Position numbers and translations under genes: made by a program
In this document: piece after piece, positions 1-8,082 of the stretch
Layout: each line of letters starts with the position of its first letter
How positions within the stretch are numbered: the first letter of the stretch is position 1
DNA from: Microbacterium maritypicum MF109
GTDB taxonomy: Bacteria > Actinomycetota > Actinomycetes > Actinomycetales > Microbacteriaceae
Reading direction: 5' to 3'
Assembly (NCBI RefSeq): GCF_000455825.1
Contig: NZ_ATAO01000217.1
Location: 1 to 64,000 of the forward strand
Length of the DNA: 64,000 nucleotides
The notes under the pieces: generated by a model
What the model was told of the DNA's origin: nothing
Database searches by the model: none
Seen by the model: the letters and a program-made list of their open reading frames with translations, nothing else

Positions 1-12
1 TATAAGAGACAG
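1..12. other. Probable Nextera adapter remnant at contig end
   Basis: The first 12 bases, TATAAGAGACAG, are identical to the last 12 bases of the Nextera Tn5 mosaic-end sequence AGATGTGTATAAGAGACAG. They sit exactly at position 1, as expected for an untrimmed read end carried into an assembly. Native sequence probably begins at 13. Confidence 0.8.
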
Positions 13-13
13 C

Positions 14-520
14 GCCTACACCGATCATGGTCGACGACGCGAGCCCGAGATCGCGGCATGGGTCGCGGCCACCCATGGCATCCTTCCCTCCTCCGCACTG
101 TTCCGCGCCGAGGTCGAGCACCGGCACCTGGCCACCCCCGACGGCATCGCGGTCGACGCCGACGGACGCGTGAAGCTCGCCGAGATCAAGACCACGAACA
201 AGGCGTTCCGGGGCATCCCGCGCACCTACCTCCGTCAGGTGTGGTGGCAGCAGCACGTGCTCGGCGCCGAGCGGACCCTGTTCGTCTGGGAAGAGCACGT
301 CGACTTCGCCCCGATCCACGATGAGCCGCGCTGCGTGTGGATCGACCGCGACGACCGCGAGATCGCGAAGCTCGTCGGCCTCGCCACGGATCTCATCGAT
401 GAGCTCTACCGACGCACCACCGGCCAGCAGGTTCCGAGCCGGGTGATGGATGCCGCCGCGAGCCGGCGCGAACAGCTCCGTGAACGCGACGCGTTCCGCG
501 CGCTGGCCCTCGCCGACTGA
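14..520 (+). CDS. YqaJ-like PD-(D/E)xK nuclease, 5'-truncated
   Basis: This is the C-terminal part of a protein whose start lies beyond the contig end. The visible frame includes GRRREPEIAAW, then TPDGIAVD and, 14 residues later, AEIKTT. The spaced D and ExK are the catalytic pattern of PD-(D/E)xK nucleases, and the whole resembles the YqaJ/lambda-exonuclease fold found in phage recombinases and chromosomal relatives. About 60 further residues form an Arg/Glu-rich tail ending LALAD. No phage genes are visible beside it, so prophage origin cannot be judged. It converges on the SipW-tagged protein gene with a gap of 28 bases and no obvious terminator. Confidence 0.65.
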   Translation, partial: AYTDHGRRREPEIAAWVAATHGILPSSALFRAEVEHRHLATPDGIAVDADGRVKLAEIKTTNKAFRGIPRTYLRQVWWQQHVLGAERTLFVWEEHVDFAPIHDEPRCVWIDRDDREIAKLVGLATDLIDELYRRTTGQQVPSRVMDAAASRREQLRERDAFRALALAD

Positions 521-548
521 TCCGACCCCGCCGAGGCCGAGCCCGCCC

Positions 549-1046
549 TCACGTGCAGGTGTTGTTGCCACCGAGACCGAGCAGACCACCGACCGAGAGC
601 GTGCGTGTCGCGGCCGGTGAGACCCACGACGTTCCCGCGTAGATCGTCTCGACCTTCACCGCGTTGGACGATCCGAGAAGACTCCCCAGCAGCGTGTTCA
701 GCAATCCGGAGCTGATCGTGGACGAGTAGGTGTAGGGGCCGGATCCGCTCTGCGTGACGTTGCTGTTGTCGACGACGACGTTGTTGATCGACAGCCGCTG
801 CTGCACGGTCAGGTAGGGCGATGTCCACGTGATCGTGAAGCCGGTGAACGTGCCGAGGAAGCTCGTCACCGTGCACGAGGTGACCACGGGGGCGGCCAGG
901 GTCGCCGCGGTGAACGTGCGCGTCGCATACTCGCTGTCGGTGAACGCGGCGTCGGTGACCTGCACAGCGGGCGTCGAGGCGACGCCGACAAGCACGACGA
1001 TGCCGAGGGCCCCTGCCAGGATGCGTGCGCGCGTCGGCCGCCTCAT
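549..1046 (-). CDS. SipW-type tagged secreted protein
   Basis: A 165-residue exported protein. The start MRRPTRARILAGALGIVV was chosen because its ATG overlaps the stop of the upstream gene (ATGA), giving translational coupling. It has an Arg-rich N terminus, one hydrophobic segment (about residues 9-27), then DAAFTDSEYATRTFTAATL, which matches the tag region after the signal segment in SipW-dependent proteins. The rest is Ser/Thr/Gly-rich and beta-prone, with one Cys near residue 60 and one two residues from the C terminus (NNTCT), so a disulfide is possible. It is the last gene of the surface-fibre operon. Its role as a third fibre component or cap is inferred from position only. Confidence 0.6.
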   Translation of the reverse strand: MRRPTRARILAGALGIVVLVGVASTPAVQVTDAAFTDSEYATRTFTAATLAAPVVTSCTVTSFLGTFTGFTITWTSPYLTVQQRLSINNVVVDNSNVTQSGSGPYTYSSTISSGLLNTLLGSLLGSSNAVKVETIYAGTSWVSPAATRTLSVGGLLGLGGNNTCT

Positions 1047-1693
1047 CGTCGACTCCGCGTCTCTGACGTCGCGCGTCGACGCCGACCCGCGAGTGCGATG
1101 CCCGACGCCACCAGCGCCGAGCCGGCCATGACCGCCCACGGCATGCCCGGTGGCAGCCCCGTCGTCGCGAGGCCGCCGTCCGACCCCACGATCACCGTCT
1201 CGCCCGCCCCCTGCGCGTGCACGCGCACATCGGTACTGCCCGCACCCGCACCCCCGGAGGGATCCAGGAAGATCGCGAGGCGAAGATGCGCCGTCTCGGT
1301 GTCGGCGACCTGTGCGAGCGGGATCTCGACCCCGTCGCGCGGGATGCTCCACGACGTGCGAAGCGTGGCGGCGCCATGGGGACACCCGGCGTCGGTCCAT
1401 TCCTGCAGGCACAGGGCGACGTCGAGGAGCAGCTGTGCATCACCCGTCGCGCTGACCGCGATCCGCACGACCCCCGGATCCGGGGCATCGGCACTCACCG
1501 CGATGTCCCATTCCACCGGCTGTCCCGGCAGCAGACTGCCGGCTGCCGTCCAGTCCGCGACGGAGACGAGGCGCAGGACCGACCCCTGGATGATCTGCGT
1601 CGTCGGCGCACCCCATGCGGCCGTCGGCATCGTGACCACCGGCATCGTGACCGCGAGGACGGAGAGCAGGACGACGGCGAGCGCGCGCCTCAT
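1043..1693 (-). CDS. LAxTG-anchored surface protein
   Basis: A 216-residue protein with a signal peptide (about residues 1-29, cleavage near AAWGA) and a C-terminal sorting signal: LATTG at about residue 176, a hydrophobic helix (MPWAVMAGSALVASGIALA) and a basic tail RRRRATSETRSRR. LAxTG is the motif used by class E sortases of high-GC Gram-positives; no sortase gene is in the window. The middle is beta-rich with two Cys. The gene overlaps both neighbours by ATGA (1690-1693 and 1043-1046). A role as wall anchor or adaptor for the TasA-like subunits fits the operon, but is inferred. Confidence 0.65.
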   Translation of the reverse strand: MRRALAVVLLSVLAVTMPVVTMPTAAWGAPTTQIIQGSVLRLVSVADWTAAGSLLPGQPVEWDIAVSADAPDPGVVRIAVSATGDAQLLLDVALCLQEWTDAGCPHGAATLRTSWSIPRDGVEIPLAQVADTETAHLRLAIFLDPSGGAGAGSTDVRVHAQGAGETVIVGSDGGLATTGLPPGMPWAVMAGSALVASGIALAGRRRRATSETRSRR

Positions 1694-2307
1694 GGGCCGT
1701 TCCCGTCGGGATCGCGCCCGGACCGATGCTGCCCGCGCGGCCAGAACGCCCAGACGACCAACGACGTCGCCGCAACTGTCAGGGCTCCCAGCACGATCGG
1801 GTTCCCCATACCCGCGACGACGAGCGCGATACCGGGAACGGAGAACAGCACCTTCCGCACCGATGTCACCGAGCAGGGGAAGGGATCGTCTGCGGCGTTC
1901 GCGTCGCCACGCATCGAGATCACCCGTTCATCCGCGCTCGCACCCCGGACGATCGTGGTGACGCGGTGGGTCACCGGCAGCTCCCCTTCGCGGTCGACGG
2001 TCACGACGTCGCCGACCTCGATCTCGGTCGCCGGGACGCGCTGCACCACCGCGACGGAGCCCGCGGGGATCGTCGGGGACATCGACCCGGTGCGGAACAT
2101 GATGAGCGTGATCTGCGCCGTGAAGGCGAGCACGACGAGCAGGATGCAGATCGCCCCGGCGACCGCAGCCATCCAGAGCAGCGCGTCGCCGATCACACGC
2201 CCCGGCCGCATGCCGGTATGTACCCTCGCCGCGGTCGCGTGGGGTTCGACCGCGGCGAGGGACGTCTCTTTCTCGCGCAGGCTCCTTCGCGTCATGGGGG
2301 TCGTCAT
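1690..2307 (-). CDS. sipW: SipW-type signal peptidase I
   Basis: A 205-residue membrane protease. Residues about 40-66 form a transmembrane helix. TGSMSPTIPAGS carries the nucleophilic Ser, and THRV supplies the His that replaces the Lys of ordinary bacterial signal peptidases, the signature of the SipW/archaeal/ER type. MRGDANAADD matches the conserved downstream box. A second hydrophobic stretch near residues 165-190 is probably a C-terminal membrane helix. A strong Shine-Dalgarno (GGAGGAGGAC) lies just before the ATG. In Bacillus, SipW processes TasA and TapA; here it stands between two TasA-like genes and two further exported proteins, which are its likely substrates. Confidence 0.85.
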   Translation of the reverse strand: MTTPMTRRSLREKETSLAAVEPHATAARVHTGMRPGRVIGDALLWMAAVAGAICILLVVLAFTAQITLIMFRTGSMSPTIPAGSVAVVQRVPATEIEVGDVVTVDREGELPVTHRVTTIVRGASADERVISMRGDANAADDPFPCSVTSVRKVLFSVPGIALVVAGMGNPIVLGALTVAATSLVVWAFWPRGQHRSGRDPDGNGP

Positions 2308-2333
2308 CTCGTCCTCCTCCCTGCCATCCGCGC

Positions 2334-2951
2334 CTACGACGACGTTCCGAGGAACTGCCAGGTCTGCGTCATCGTGAGTCCCTGCGCGGCGTTCGGGGCC
2401 GTCGTCGGGAGAGTGACCGCGAAGCAGTAGTTGACCTGAGCCGCACCGTTCGCCGTCACCGCCTGCATCCCCGAACCCCCGGCGGTGAGCGCCGACCCGT
2501 CCGCGACGACGGCCGTCCCCGCCGCGTACGTGGTCGCGTTGCAGGTGGTGCCCGCGATGGTGCGCACACCGTAGGTGAGATACGTCGCGAGCCCCGTGCC
2601 GCCGGGTGTTCCCGCGGTCAGCTGGAGGGTTCCCGCCACCGAGGGGTTCGCCGTCTTCACGCTGAACAGCGCATACGTCGCGTTCCCCGGCGCCATCGCG
2701 GTGGGCGCGAGCTGGAAGTTCAGGGTCGCCGCCGCGCCCGTGGTGGCGTGACTCGAGAACGTGGAACCGTCGACCGCTCCGACGATGTCGAATCTCCCGG
2801 CCGTGAAGCTGGCGGATCCGTACTCGGAGTCATTCCAGGCGGCGAGGGTGGCGGCGACGCCGATGCCGAGTACGAGCCCGCCCGCGAGGACGGCTCTCAG
2901 CCGACGGGAGCGCAGCCGCCGCCTCTCCCGCACATCTCTGCGGGTGACCAT
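2334..2951 (-). CDS. TasA-like SipW-dependent secreted protein (second copy)
   Basis: About 205 residues. A very basic N terminus (RRDVRERRRLRSRRLRA) leads into VLAGGLVLGIGVAATLAAW and then NDSEYGSASFTAGRFDI, the hallmark of SipW-dependent signal peptides. The body is Ala/Thr/Gly-rich, with no further membrane segment and two Cys (GTTCNATT, VNYCFAV) at the same relative places as in the upstream paralogue. The paralogue stops eight bases before this ATG; a GTG one codon earlier is an alternative start, so the genes are probably coupled. Matrix-fibre subunit is inferred from the signal type and neighbours. Confidence 0.7.
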   Translation of the reverse strand: MVTRRDVRERRRLRSRRLRAVLAGGLVLGIGVAATLAAWNDSEYGSASFTAGRFDIVGAVDGSTFSSHATTGAAATLNFQLAPTAMAPGNATYALFSVKTANPSVAGTLQLTAGTPGGTGLATYLTYGVRTIAGTTCNATTYAAGTAVVADGSALTAGGSGMQAVTANGAAQVNYCFAVTLPTTAPNAAQGLTMTQTWQFLGTSS

Positions 2952-2958
2952 CACATGC

Positions 2959-3579
2959 TCAGTTCGTCGACGTGGCCGTGAACTTCCAGGTGGCGTTGGT
3001 CACCAGGCTCGGCGTGAGCGACGCATCCGCCGTCACCTTGAAACACAACTGCACCGCCGTGCCGGGCACGGCCGATGTGCCGCCGGCCGTGAGCGGAACC
3101 TGCGTCACGCCGGTCTGCACATCGAGCGTCGCTCCGGTCGCGATGGGCGTGCCCGTGGCACTCGCCGCGTTGCACGTGGCGCCCGGCGCGAGCTGGTAGA
3201 TCGAGTACGACAGATGACCGGTGTTCGAACTCGCGGCGGGGTCGGCCGTCGTGCCGTCGGCGACGAGGTTCGCTCCGCTCGTGGTGCCGGCTGCGAGGCG
3301 CACCCAGAATCCGGCGTAGACCGAACTCGTCGGCGACATGTTGCCCACGAGCCCCGCCGGCAGGGTGAAGGCGAGAGTCGCCGCGGAGCCAGCGGAGTTG
3401 TGGTCGGCGTACGCGGTGCCGTCGGTGGACCCCTGCAGATTGAATGCGCCCGCGGTGAACGTGCCGTTCGCGAACTCGGAGTCGTTCCAGACCGCGAGCG
3501 TCACTGCGGCGCCGATGCCGAGCACGAGTCCACCGGCCAGTACCGCCAGGACCTTGCGCTGGGTTGCCTTGGTTGCCAT
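2959..3579 (-). CDS. TasA-like SipW-dependent secreted protein (first copy)
   Basis: First gene of the operon, 206 residues, with a strong Shine-Dalgarno (GAGGGGGAAG) before the ATG. MATKATQRKVLAVLAGGL starts the signal segment, followed by TLAVWNDSEFANGTFTAGAF, nearly identical to the downstream paralogue, so the pair arose by duplication. Two Cys are conserved with the paralogue (ATCNAAS, VQLCFKV). Long Ala/Thr/Gly-rich beta-type sequence without Lys is typical of small extracellular structural proteins. It is likely the major secreted subunit. It is divergent from the MFS/MarR unit and shares its 279-base upstream region. Confidence 0.7.
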   Translation of the reverse strand: MATKATQRKVLAVLAGGLVLGIGAAVTLAVWNDSEFANGTFTAGAFNLQGSTDGTAYADHNSAGSAATLAFTLPAGLVGNMSPTSSVYAGFWVRLAAGTTSGANLVADGTTADPAASSNTGHLSYSIYQLAPGATCNAASATGTPIATGATLDVQTGVTQVPLTAGGTSAVPGTAVQLCFKVTADASLTPSLVTNATWKFTATSTN

Positions 3580-3754
3580 GTCGCTTCCCCCTCAGGAATT
3601 CGTGAACCACGCGAATGCCTGTCGTCCGGTCGCCCCTCAACGACCCCGCATCCGCGCGTTTGCGCCATCCTCTCCCCGCCTCATCCGCAGAACAAGGCGA
3701 TTTCGCGCACGACATTCGCTCATCCCGCGCAGATCCGAATCCCTCTCGAAGATC

Positions 3755-3798
3755 GTTGACGTATATCAACGATCGGCGTATAGTTGACGCAGTTCAAC
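3755..3798 (+). promoter_or_regulatory. Sigma-70 promoter overlapped by two MarR-type operators
   Basis: A near-consensus promoter TTGACG (3756-3761), 17-base spacer, TATAGT (3779-3784) precedes the MFS gene. Two copies of one palindrome overlie it: GTTGACGTATATCAAC at 3755-3770 and GTTGACGCAGTTCAAC at 3783-3798, 28 bases apart, with identical GTTGAC and TCAAC arms. The first covers -35, the second covers the end of -10 and the start site, an arrangement expected for repression by the MarR protein encoded in the same operon. The binding protein is inferred. Confidence 0.75.
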
Positions 3799-3858
3799 CA
3801 TCTCGTGCGCGCCAGAGCTGTCGCAGCATCTCCACCACCCTTCTGCGAAAGGTCACGC

Positions 3859-5580
3859 ATGACCACGGATTCCCCCGTCAAGATGACGCATCGCCAGGTG
3901 CTCGAAGCCCTCACCGGCCTCCTCCTCGGCATGTTCGTCTCGATGATCGCGACCACGGTGGTCTCCACCTCGATGCCGGTCATCGTGCACGACCTCGGCG
4001 GCGACCAGGCCGCCTACACCTGGGTCATCACGGCGACGCTCCTCACCACCGCGATCTCGACCCCGATCTGGGGCAAGCTCGCCGACCTGTTCAATCGCAA
4101 GCTGTTGATCCAGATCGCGATCATCGTCTTCGTCGGAGCGACCGCTGCGGCCGGATTCGCGCAGGACACCAACACCCTCATCGCCTTCCGCGCCATCCAG
4201 GGCATCGGCGGCGGTGGGCTCGCCGCCCTCAGCCAGGTCATCATGGCCGACATCATCAGCCCGCGCGAGCGCGGCCGCTACATGGGTCTGTTCGGTGCCG
4301 TGATGGCTGTCGCCACCGTGGGCGGCCCGCTGCTCGGCGGATGGATCACCGACGTCGCCAACTGGCGCTGGAACTTCTTCGTCGCCCTCCCCTTCGCCGT
4401 GGCCGCACTGATCATCCTGCAGAAGACTCTGCACATCAGCACCGAGCGCACCCGCAAGGTGTCGATCGACTACATCGGCATCGTGCTGCTGTCGGCCGCC
4501 GTCTCGCTGATCCTCATCTGGATCACCAACGCCGGCTCGACGTTCGACTGGTGGAGCACAGAGACCGTGCTCATGGTCGGCGGCGCGATCGTCTCGGCCA
4601 TCGCCTTCATCATCGTCGAGCTCAAGGTGCGCGAGCCGCTCATCCCGCTCACGCTGTTCCGCGGCCGCACCTTCACCCTCTCGGTGCTCGCGTCGATCTC
4701 GATCGGCGTCGCGATGTTCGGCACCTCGGTGTACCTCGCGCAGTACATGCAGCTCTCCCGCGGTGCGACGCCGACCGAGGCCGGGCTCATGACCCTGCCG
4801 ATGATGGCCGGCCTCCTGATCTCGTCGATGGTCATCGGCCAGCTCGTCACCCGTTTCGGCAAGTGGAAGGGCTACCTGATCCTCGGGTCCGTGCTGCTGA
4901 TCGCGGGCTCCGTGATGCTGTCCACGTTGCACTACGACACGAACTTCGTCCTCGTCTCGATCTACATGTTCGTGATGGGCGCGGGCGTCGGCATGACCAT
5001 GCAGAATCTCGTGCTCATCGTGCAGAACGTCGCGAAGCCCAGCGAGATGGGCGTCGCGAGCTCGGGCGTGACCTTCTTCCGCAGCCTCGGCGGCACGATC
5101 GGCGTCTCCGTCATGGGCGCCGTGCTCGCGAACAGCCTCACCGGTCTGTTCAGCGACGGCAAGGAGCGCATCGGGGCAGCGATCGCCCAGCTCGGCGACA
5201 AGGGCGCCGAAGTCGCCGCACAGCTCTCCAGCGGAACGCTGCCGGAGGTCCGCCTCCTCCCGGAACCGGTGCGCTCGATCATCGAGGACTTCTACGCCCA
5301 GGCCATCTCGCACGCGTTCCTGATCGGCATCCCGCTCGCGGTGATCAGCCTCATCGCGATCCTGTTCCTGCCGAACCGACCGCTGACGACGATGACCACG
5401 ACGGAGCGCGCCCAGGCGGACGCCGCGAAGAAGAAGCCCGTCGACGGCAGCGTCGACGGCGCGGTCGACGTGGCGATCGCCGACGCGACTGCGCTCTCCG
5501 GTGCCCCGACGACCGGTACCGTGACGGTCGTCGACCGCGCAGGTGACCGTGGGGACGGCGCCTCCGATGTCCGACGCTGA
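3859..5580 (+). CDS. MFS drug exporter, DHA2 family (14 TM)
   Basis: A 573-residue major facilitator transporter. The start was placed at 3859 because GAAAGG lies seven bases upstream; an earlier in-frame ATG would fall inside the operator. MFS motif A appears as GKLADLFNRK (about residue 72) and motif C as GGPLLGGWIT (about residue 152). Hydropathy suggests 14 helices, with a long soluble loop near residues 420-465 before the last helix, typical of DHA2 proton-driven drug exporters (EmrB/QacA type). The Asp/Ala-rich C-terminal tail overlaps the start of marR. Substrate unknown; the MarR partner suggests induction by the exported compound. Confidence 0.85.
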   Translation: MTTDSPVKMTHRQVLEALTGLLLGMFVSMIATTVVSTSMPVIVHDLGGDQAAYTWVITATLLTTAISTPIWGKLADLFNRKLLIQIAIIVFVGATAAAGFAQDTNTLIAFRAIQGIGGGGLAALSQVIMADIISPRERGRYMGLFGAVMAVATVGGPLLGGWITDVANWRWNFFVALPFAVAALIILQKTLHISTERTRKVSIDYIGIVLLSAAVSLILIWITNAGSTFDWWSTETVLMVGGAIVSAIAFIIVELKVREPLIPLTLFRGRTFTLSVLASISIGVAMFGTSVYLAQYMQLSRGATPTEAGLMTLPMMAGLLISSMVIGQLVTRFGKWKGYLILGSVLLIAGSVMLSTLHYDTNFVLVSIYMFVMGAGVGMTMQNLVLIVQNVAKPSEMGVASSGVTFFRSLGGTIGVSVMGAVLANSLTGLFSDGKERIGAAIAQLGDKGAEVAAQLSSGTLPEVRLLPEPVRSIIEDFYAQAISHAFLIGIPLAVISLIAILFLPNRPLTTMTTTERAQADAAKKKPVDGSVDGAVDVAIADATALSGAPTTGTVTVVDRAGDRGDGASDVRR

Positions 5581-6055
5581 GAAAGACATCGACACCCCGG
5601 AGGCGCGGGCCGAAGCGGTCCGCGCCCTCGAGGCGGAGTTCAGTGAGCTGATCACGCACTTCCGCCGCGTCATCACTGAGAACGCCCATCGGGTGAGCCC
5701 CGGTCTGCTGCCCGGCGGCTACAAGATCTTCACGACGATCGCCCGATGCGAACGGGTGACCGTGTCGACGCTGTCCGAGCGGATGCTCATGGACAAGGGA
5801 CAGGTCAGCCGCACGGTGCGCGAGCTGGAGGAACTCGGTCTGATCGAACGCACCGCCGACCCCGCCGACGGCCGTTCGTCCCTCCTGGAGCTCACGCCCC
5901 TCGGCACGGAGCGGTTGTCAGCGGCTCGACTGCCGCAGGAGGGCCTGCTGCTGCGCACGCTCGAGCAGTGGAGCCTCACCGACATCGGCAACCTCACCCG
6001 GCTGCTGCACGCCCTGGCTTCCGGAGTGACACCGGGGTCGACCGCGGCCGATTGA
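5567..6055 (+). CDS. MarR-family transcriptional regulator
   Basis: A 162-residue winged-helix protein. ATG 5567 is preferred, with GGGGACGG upstream; a GTG at 5543 is possible. It overlaps the exporter gene by 14 bases. The recognition region reads VSTLSERMLMDKGQVSRTVRELEELGLIER, followed by DPADGRSSLLELTPLG for the wing, a classic MarR layout. Being second in the exporter operon with two matching palindromes at the promoter, it is the likely autorepressor. Its 3' end overlaps the convergent lysG gene by 62 bases, so read-through would make lysG antisense RNA. Confidence 0.85.
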   Translation: MSDAEKDIDTPEARAEAVRALEAEFSELITHFRRVITENAHRVSPGLLPGGYKIFTTIARCERVTVSTLSERMLMDKGQVSRTVRELEELGLIERTADPADGRSSLLELTPLGTERLSAARLPQEGLLLRTLEQWSLTDIGNLTRLLHALASGVTPGSTAAD

Positions 6056-6938
6056 CCGGGACGCTGCCGAGGACGCGCCGGGCCTCGGTGGCGACCTCCG
6101 CGGCGATCGTGTCGAGCAATTCCGAGCGCAGGTTCCACTGCTGCCAATAGAGCTGCACGCGCAGGGTCGGTCCCCCCAACGGCACGAGCCCAGCCGACTC
6201 CTGCAGCAGCGGCACCATGCCCCAGCCGAGTCCGAGGGTGACCGCGAGGGCGTAATCGTGGGATGCCGGGACGTAGTGCCGCGGCACGCCCTCCTGCGCG
6301 ACCGACATCGCCCTGAGCCATTCGTGCTGCAGGGTGTCCCTCCGGTCGAAGTCGACGAACGGCGCGGCCGTCAACGCGGTCGATGTCACTCCCTTGGGGA
6401 ACCATCGGGCGGCGAACCCCGGCTCTGCCATCGCCCGATACTCGAGCACTCCGAGCGGCGACACGGAGCAGCCGGAGACCGGAGTCTCCTCACTCGTGAC
6501 GGCCGCCATCACCGTCCCCGACTCCAGCAGACGGGCGGTGAAGTTCTGGTCATCTCGATGCAGGTCGAAGTCGATGTCGTGCGCTGCGGACAGGCGCGCG
6601 AGCGGAGCGAGGAACCAGGTCGCCATCGAGTCGGCGTTGACCGCGAGGGGGATGCTGATCCTGCGCGCCGCGCCGGCCTCGTCGATACCCACCCCGGCCA
6701 GCGCATCATGCTCCAGCAGAGCGACCTGCCGCGCCAGACGGACGACCGCCTCCCCCGCCTGCGTCAGCCGTGCGGGCTTGGTGCGCACGACCAGGATGCG
6801 CCCCAGCTGCTGCTCGAGAGTCTTCAACCGCTGACTCACCGCGGAAGGAGTGATCTGCAGTCGCCTCGAGGCGGCATCCAGTGTCCCCTCGTCGACGATG
6901 GCGGCGAGGGTGGCCGCGAGTTCGGGATCGATTCGCAC
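5994..6938 (-). CDS. lysG: LysR-family regulator, LysG/ArgP type
   Basis: A 314-residue LysR regulator with a GTG start. The N-terminal HTH is LDAASRRLQITPSAVSQRLK (about residues 19-38), the rest a periplasmic-binding-type effector domain. The DNA-binding segment and the divergent lysE partner identify the LysG/ArgP group, which senses basic amino acids (Lys, Arg, His) and activates their exporter. The start codon lies inside the palindrome upstream, consistent with autoregulation. Confidence 0.8.
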   Translation of the reverse strand: MRIDPELAATLAAIVDEGTLDAASRRLQITPSAVSQRLKTLEQQLGRILVVRTKPARLTQAGEAVVRLARQVALLEHDALAGVGIDEAGAARRISIPLAVNADSMATWFLAPLARLSAAHDIDFDLHRDDQNFTARLLESGTVMAAVTSEETPVSGCSVSPLGVLEYRAMAEPGFAARWFPKGVTSTALTAAPFVDFDRRDTLQHEWLRAMSVAQEGVPRHYVPASHDYALAVTLGLGWGMVPLLQESAGLVPLGGPTLRVQLYWQQWNLRSELLDTIAAEVATEARRVLGSVPVNRPRSTPVSLRKPGRAAAG

Positions 6939-6954
6939 ATCAGCAATGCTAATG
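6938..6954. promoter_or_regulatory. Candidate LysG operator between lysG and lysE
   Basis: CATCAGCAATGCTAATG is an imperfect palindrome (CATnAGC-3-GCTnATG) and contains a T-N11-A pattern typical of LysR sites. It begins at the lysG start codon, about 55 bases upstream of lysE. Downstream, TAGGCT at 6997-7002 is a probable -10 box placed six bases before the lysE ATG, so lysE mRNA is probably leaderless. Confidence 0.45.
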
Positions 6955-7008
6955 GTTCGGTAGAAATCTTCGCTTCTCTTGATGTCCGGCCGTTCCTAGG
7001 CTGTATCC

Positions 7009-7671
7009 ATGCTCACGGTTCTCGCCGGCCTCGGCCTCGGTCTCTCCCTCATCGTCGCCATCGGCGCGCAGAACGTCTTCGTGCTGCGTCAGGGGATCCG
7101 CCGCGAGCACGTCCTCGCCGTCGTGGCCATCTGCGCGCTCTCCGACGCAGCGCTGATCGCGGCGGGCGTCGCCGGGCTCGGCTTCGTGATCTCTGCCGCG
7201 CCGTGGCTGGTGGTCGTCGCACGATGGGCGGGGGCGCTGTTCCTGCTGACCTATGGCATCCTGGCCGCACGCCGGGCCTGGCGTGGAGGTGAAGAGCTGG
7301 TCGTCGAGACCTCCGACTCCTCGCCCTCCGCATCGCTCGCATCGAGCGGCGTGACGGCGACGCTCACTCGCACGCGGTTGACACCCGTGATCCTGACGAC
7401 GCTCGCGCTGACGTGGCTCAACCCTCACGTCTATCTCGACACCGTGCTGATGCTCGGATCGATCGCGGCCACCCACGGCGACGAGCGCTGGCTGTTCGCG
7501 GGCGGGGCGATCGCCGCCAGCATCCTGTGGTTCACGGCGCTGGGGTTCGGCGCCCGCTATCTGGGGCGCTGGTTGCGCACCCCGCGGTCGTGGCGCATCC
7601 TCGACGCCGTGATCGCGGTGGTCATGATCGCGATCGCGATCAGCCTCGTGCTGCCGGTGCTAGGAATCTGA
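7009..7671 (+). CDS. lysE: LysE/ArgO-family amino-acid exporter
   Basis: A 220-residue inner-membrane exporter with about six hydrophobic helices. The N terminus MLTVLAGLGLGLSLIVAIGAQNVFVLRQG carries the family signature GAQNxFVLRQG, and ALTWLNPHVYLDTV (about residue 135) is the second conserved LysE block. A charged Ser-rich loop (about residues 97-118) separates helices 3 and 4. It exports basic amino acids when they accumulate, under LysG control. The divergent lysG gene makes the assignment firm at family level; whether Lys or Arg is the main substrate is open. Confidence 0.88.
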   Translation: MLTVLAGLGLGLSLIVAIGAQNVFVLRQGIRREHVLAVVAICALSDAALIAAGVAGLGFVISAAPWLVVVARWAGALFLLTYGILAARRAWRGGEELVVETSDSSPSASLASSGVTATLTRTRLTPVILTTLALTWLNPHVYLDTVLMLGSIAATHGDERWLFAGGAIAASILWFTALGFGARYLGRWLRTPRSWRILDAVIAVVMIAIAISLVLPVLGI

Positions 7672-7677
7672 GCGGAG

Positions 7678-8034
7678 TCAGACGCTGTCGATCTGCGCGA
7701 GCCGGGCGCGGACGAGCGTCTCGAGCACCTCGCCCGGGATCGGATGCTCGGGCTGGAACCGGATGGTGCCCTTGTCGACGCTGACTCCCGGATGCCCGTC
7801 GAGCATGTCGGCGACGGCGGCGACGGCATCCGGGCTGAACGGGTAGATGCCGATGTGCTTCTTGGCGCGCATCACCGAGAGCAGCGGCTTGCCGCCGTGC
7901 ACGAGCGCGGGCATGCCGTAGCCCGTGCCCTGCTCCGCATCCGGAGCCTCCCGACGGGCGACCGCATAGACGCGGTCGATCGCATCACGATCGGCAACGG
8001 CGAGATCTGCGAGGTAGTCGTCGATGGTTCCCAC
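7678..8034 (-). CDS. DUF1801 (YdhG-like) protein
   Basis: A 118-residue soluble protein, GTG start six bases after a CAGGAT -10-like box. It shows the DUF1801 pattern: GTIDDYLADLAVADRDAIDRVYA at the N terminus, TGYGMPAL, then KKHIGIYPFSPDAV and KGTIRFQPEHPIP. Members resemble the frataxin-like iron chaperone fold, but biochemical function is mostly unknown. It is convergent with lysE, with a gap of only six bases, and separated from the ABC transporter by 48 bases. Confidence 0.75.
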   Translation of the reverse strand: MGTIDDYLADLAVADRDAIDRVYAVARREAPDAEQGTGYGMPALVHGGKPLLSVMRAKKHIGIYPFSPDAVAAVADMLDGHPGVSVDKGTIRFQPEHPIPGEVLETLVRARLAQIDSV

Positions 8035-8082
8035 GAGGGCATCCTGCCACCGATCGGCGCACAGGGCGAGGAGATCGCCGGA

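Noticed and set aside
14..520. Prophage remnant
   Set aside because: Only a partial YqaJ-like nuclease is visible, with no other phage genes; such nucleases also occur as chromosomal genes.
3853..5676. Long open frame opposite the MFS gene (607 codons)
   Set aside because: High-GC antisense shadow: low-complexity Asp/Arg/His-rich translation, no start context, opposite a clear 14-TM transporter.
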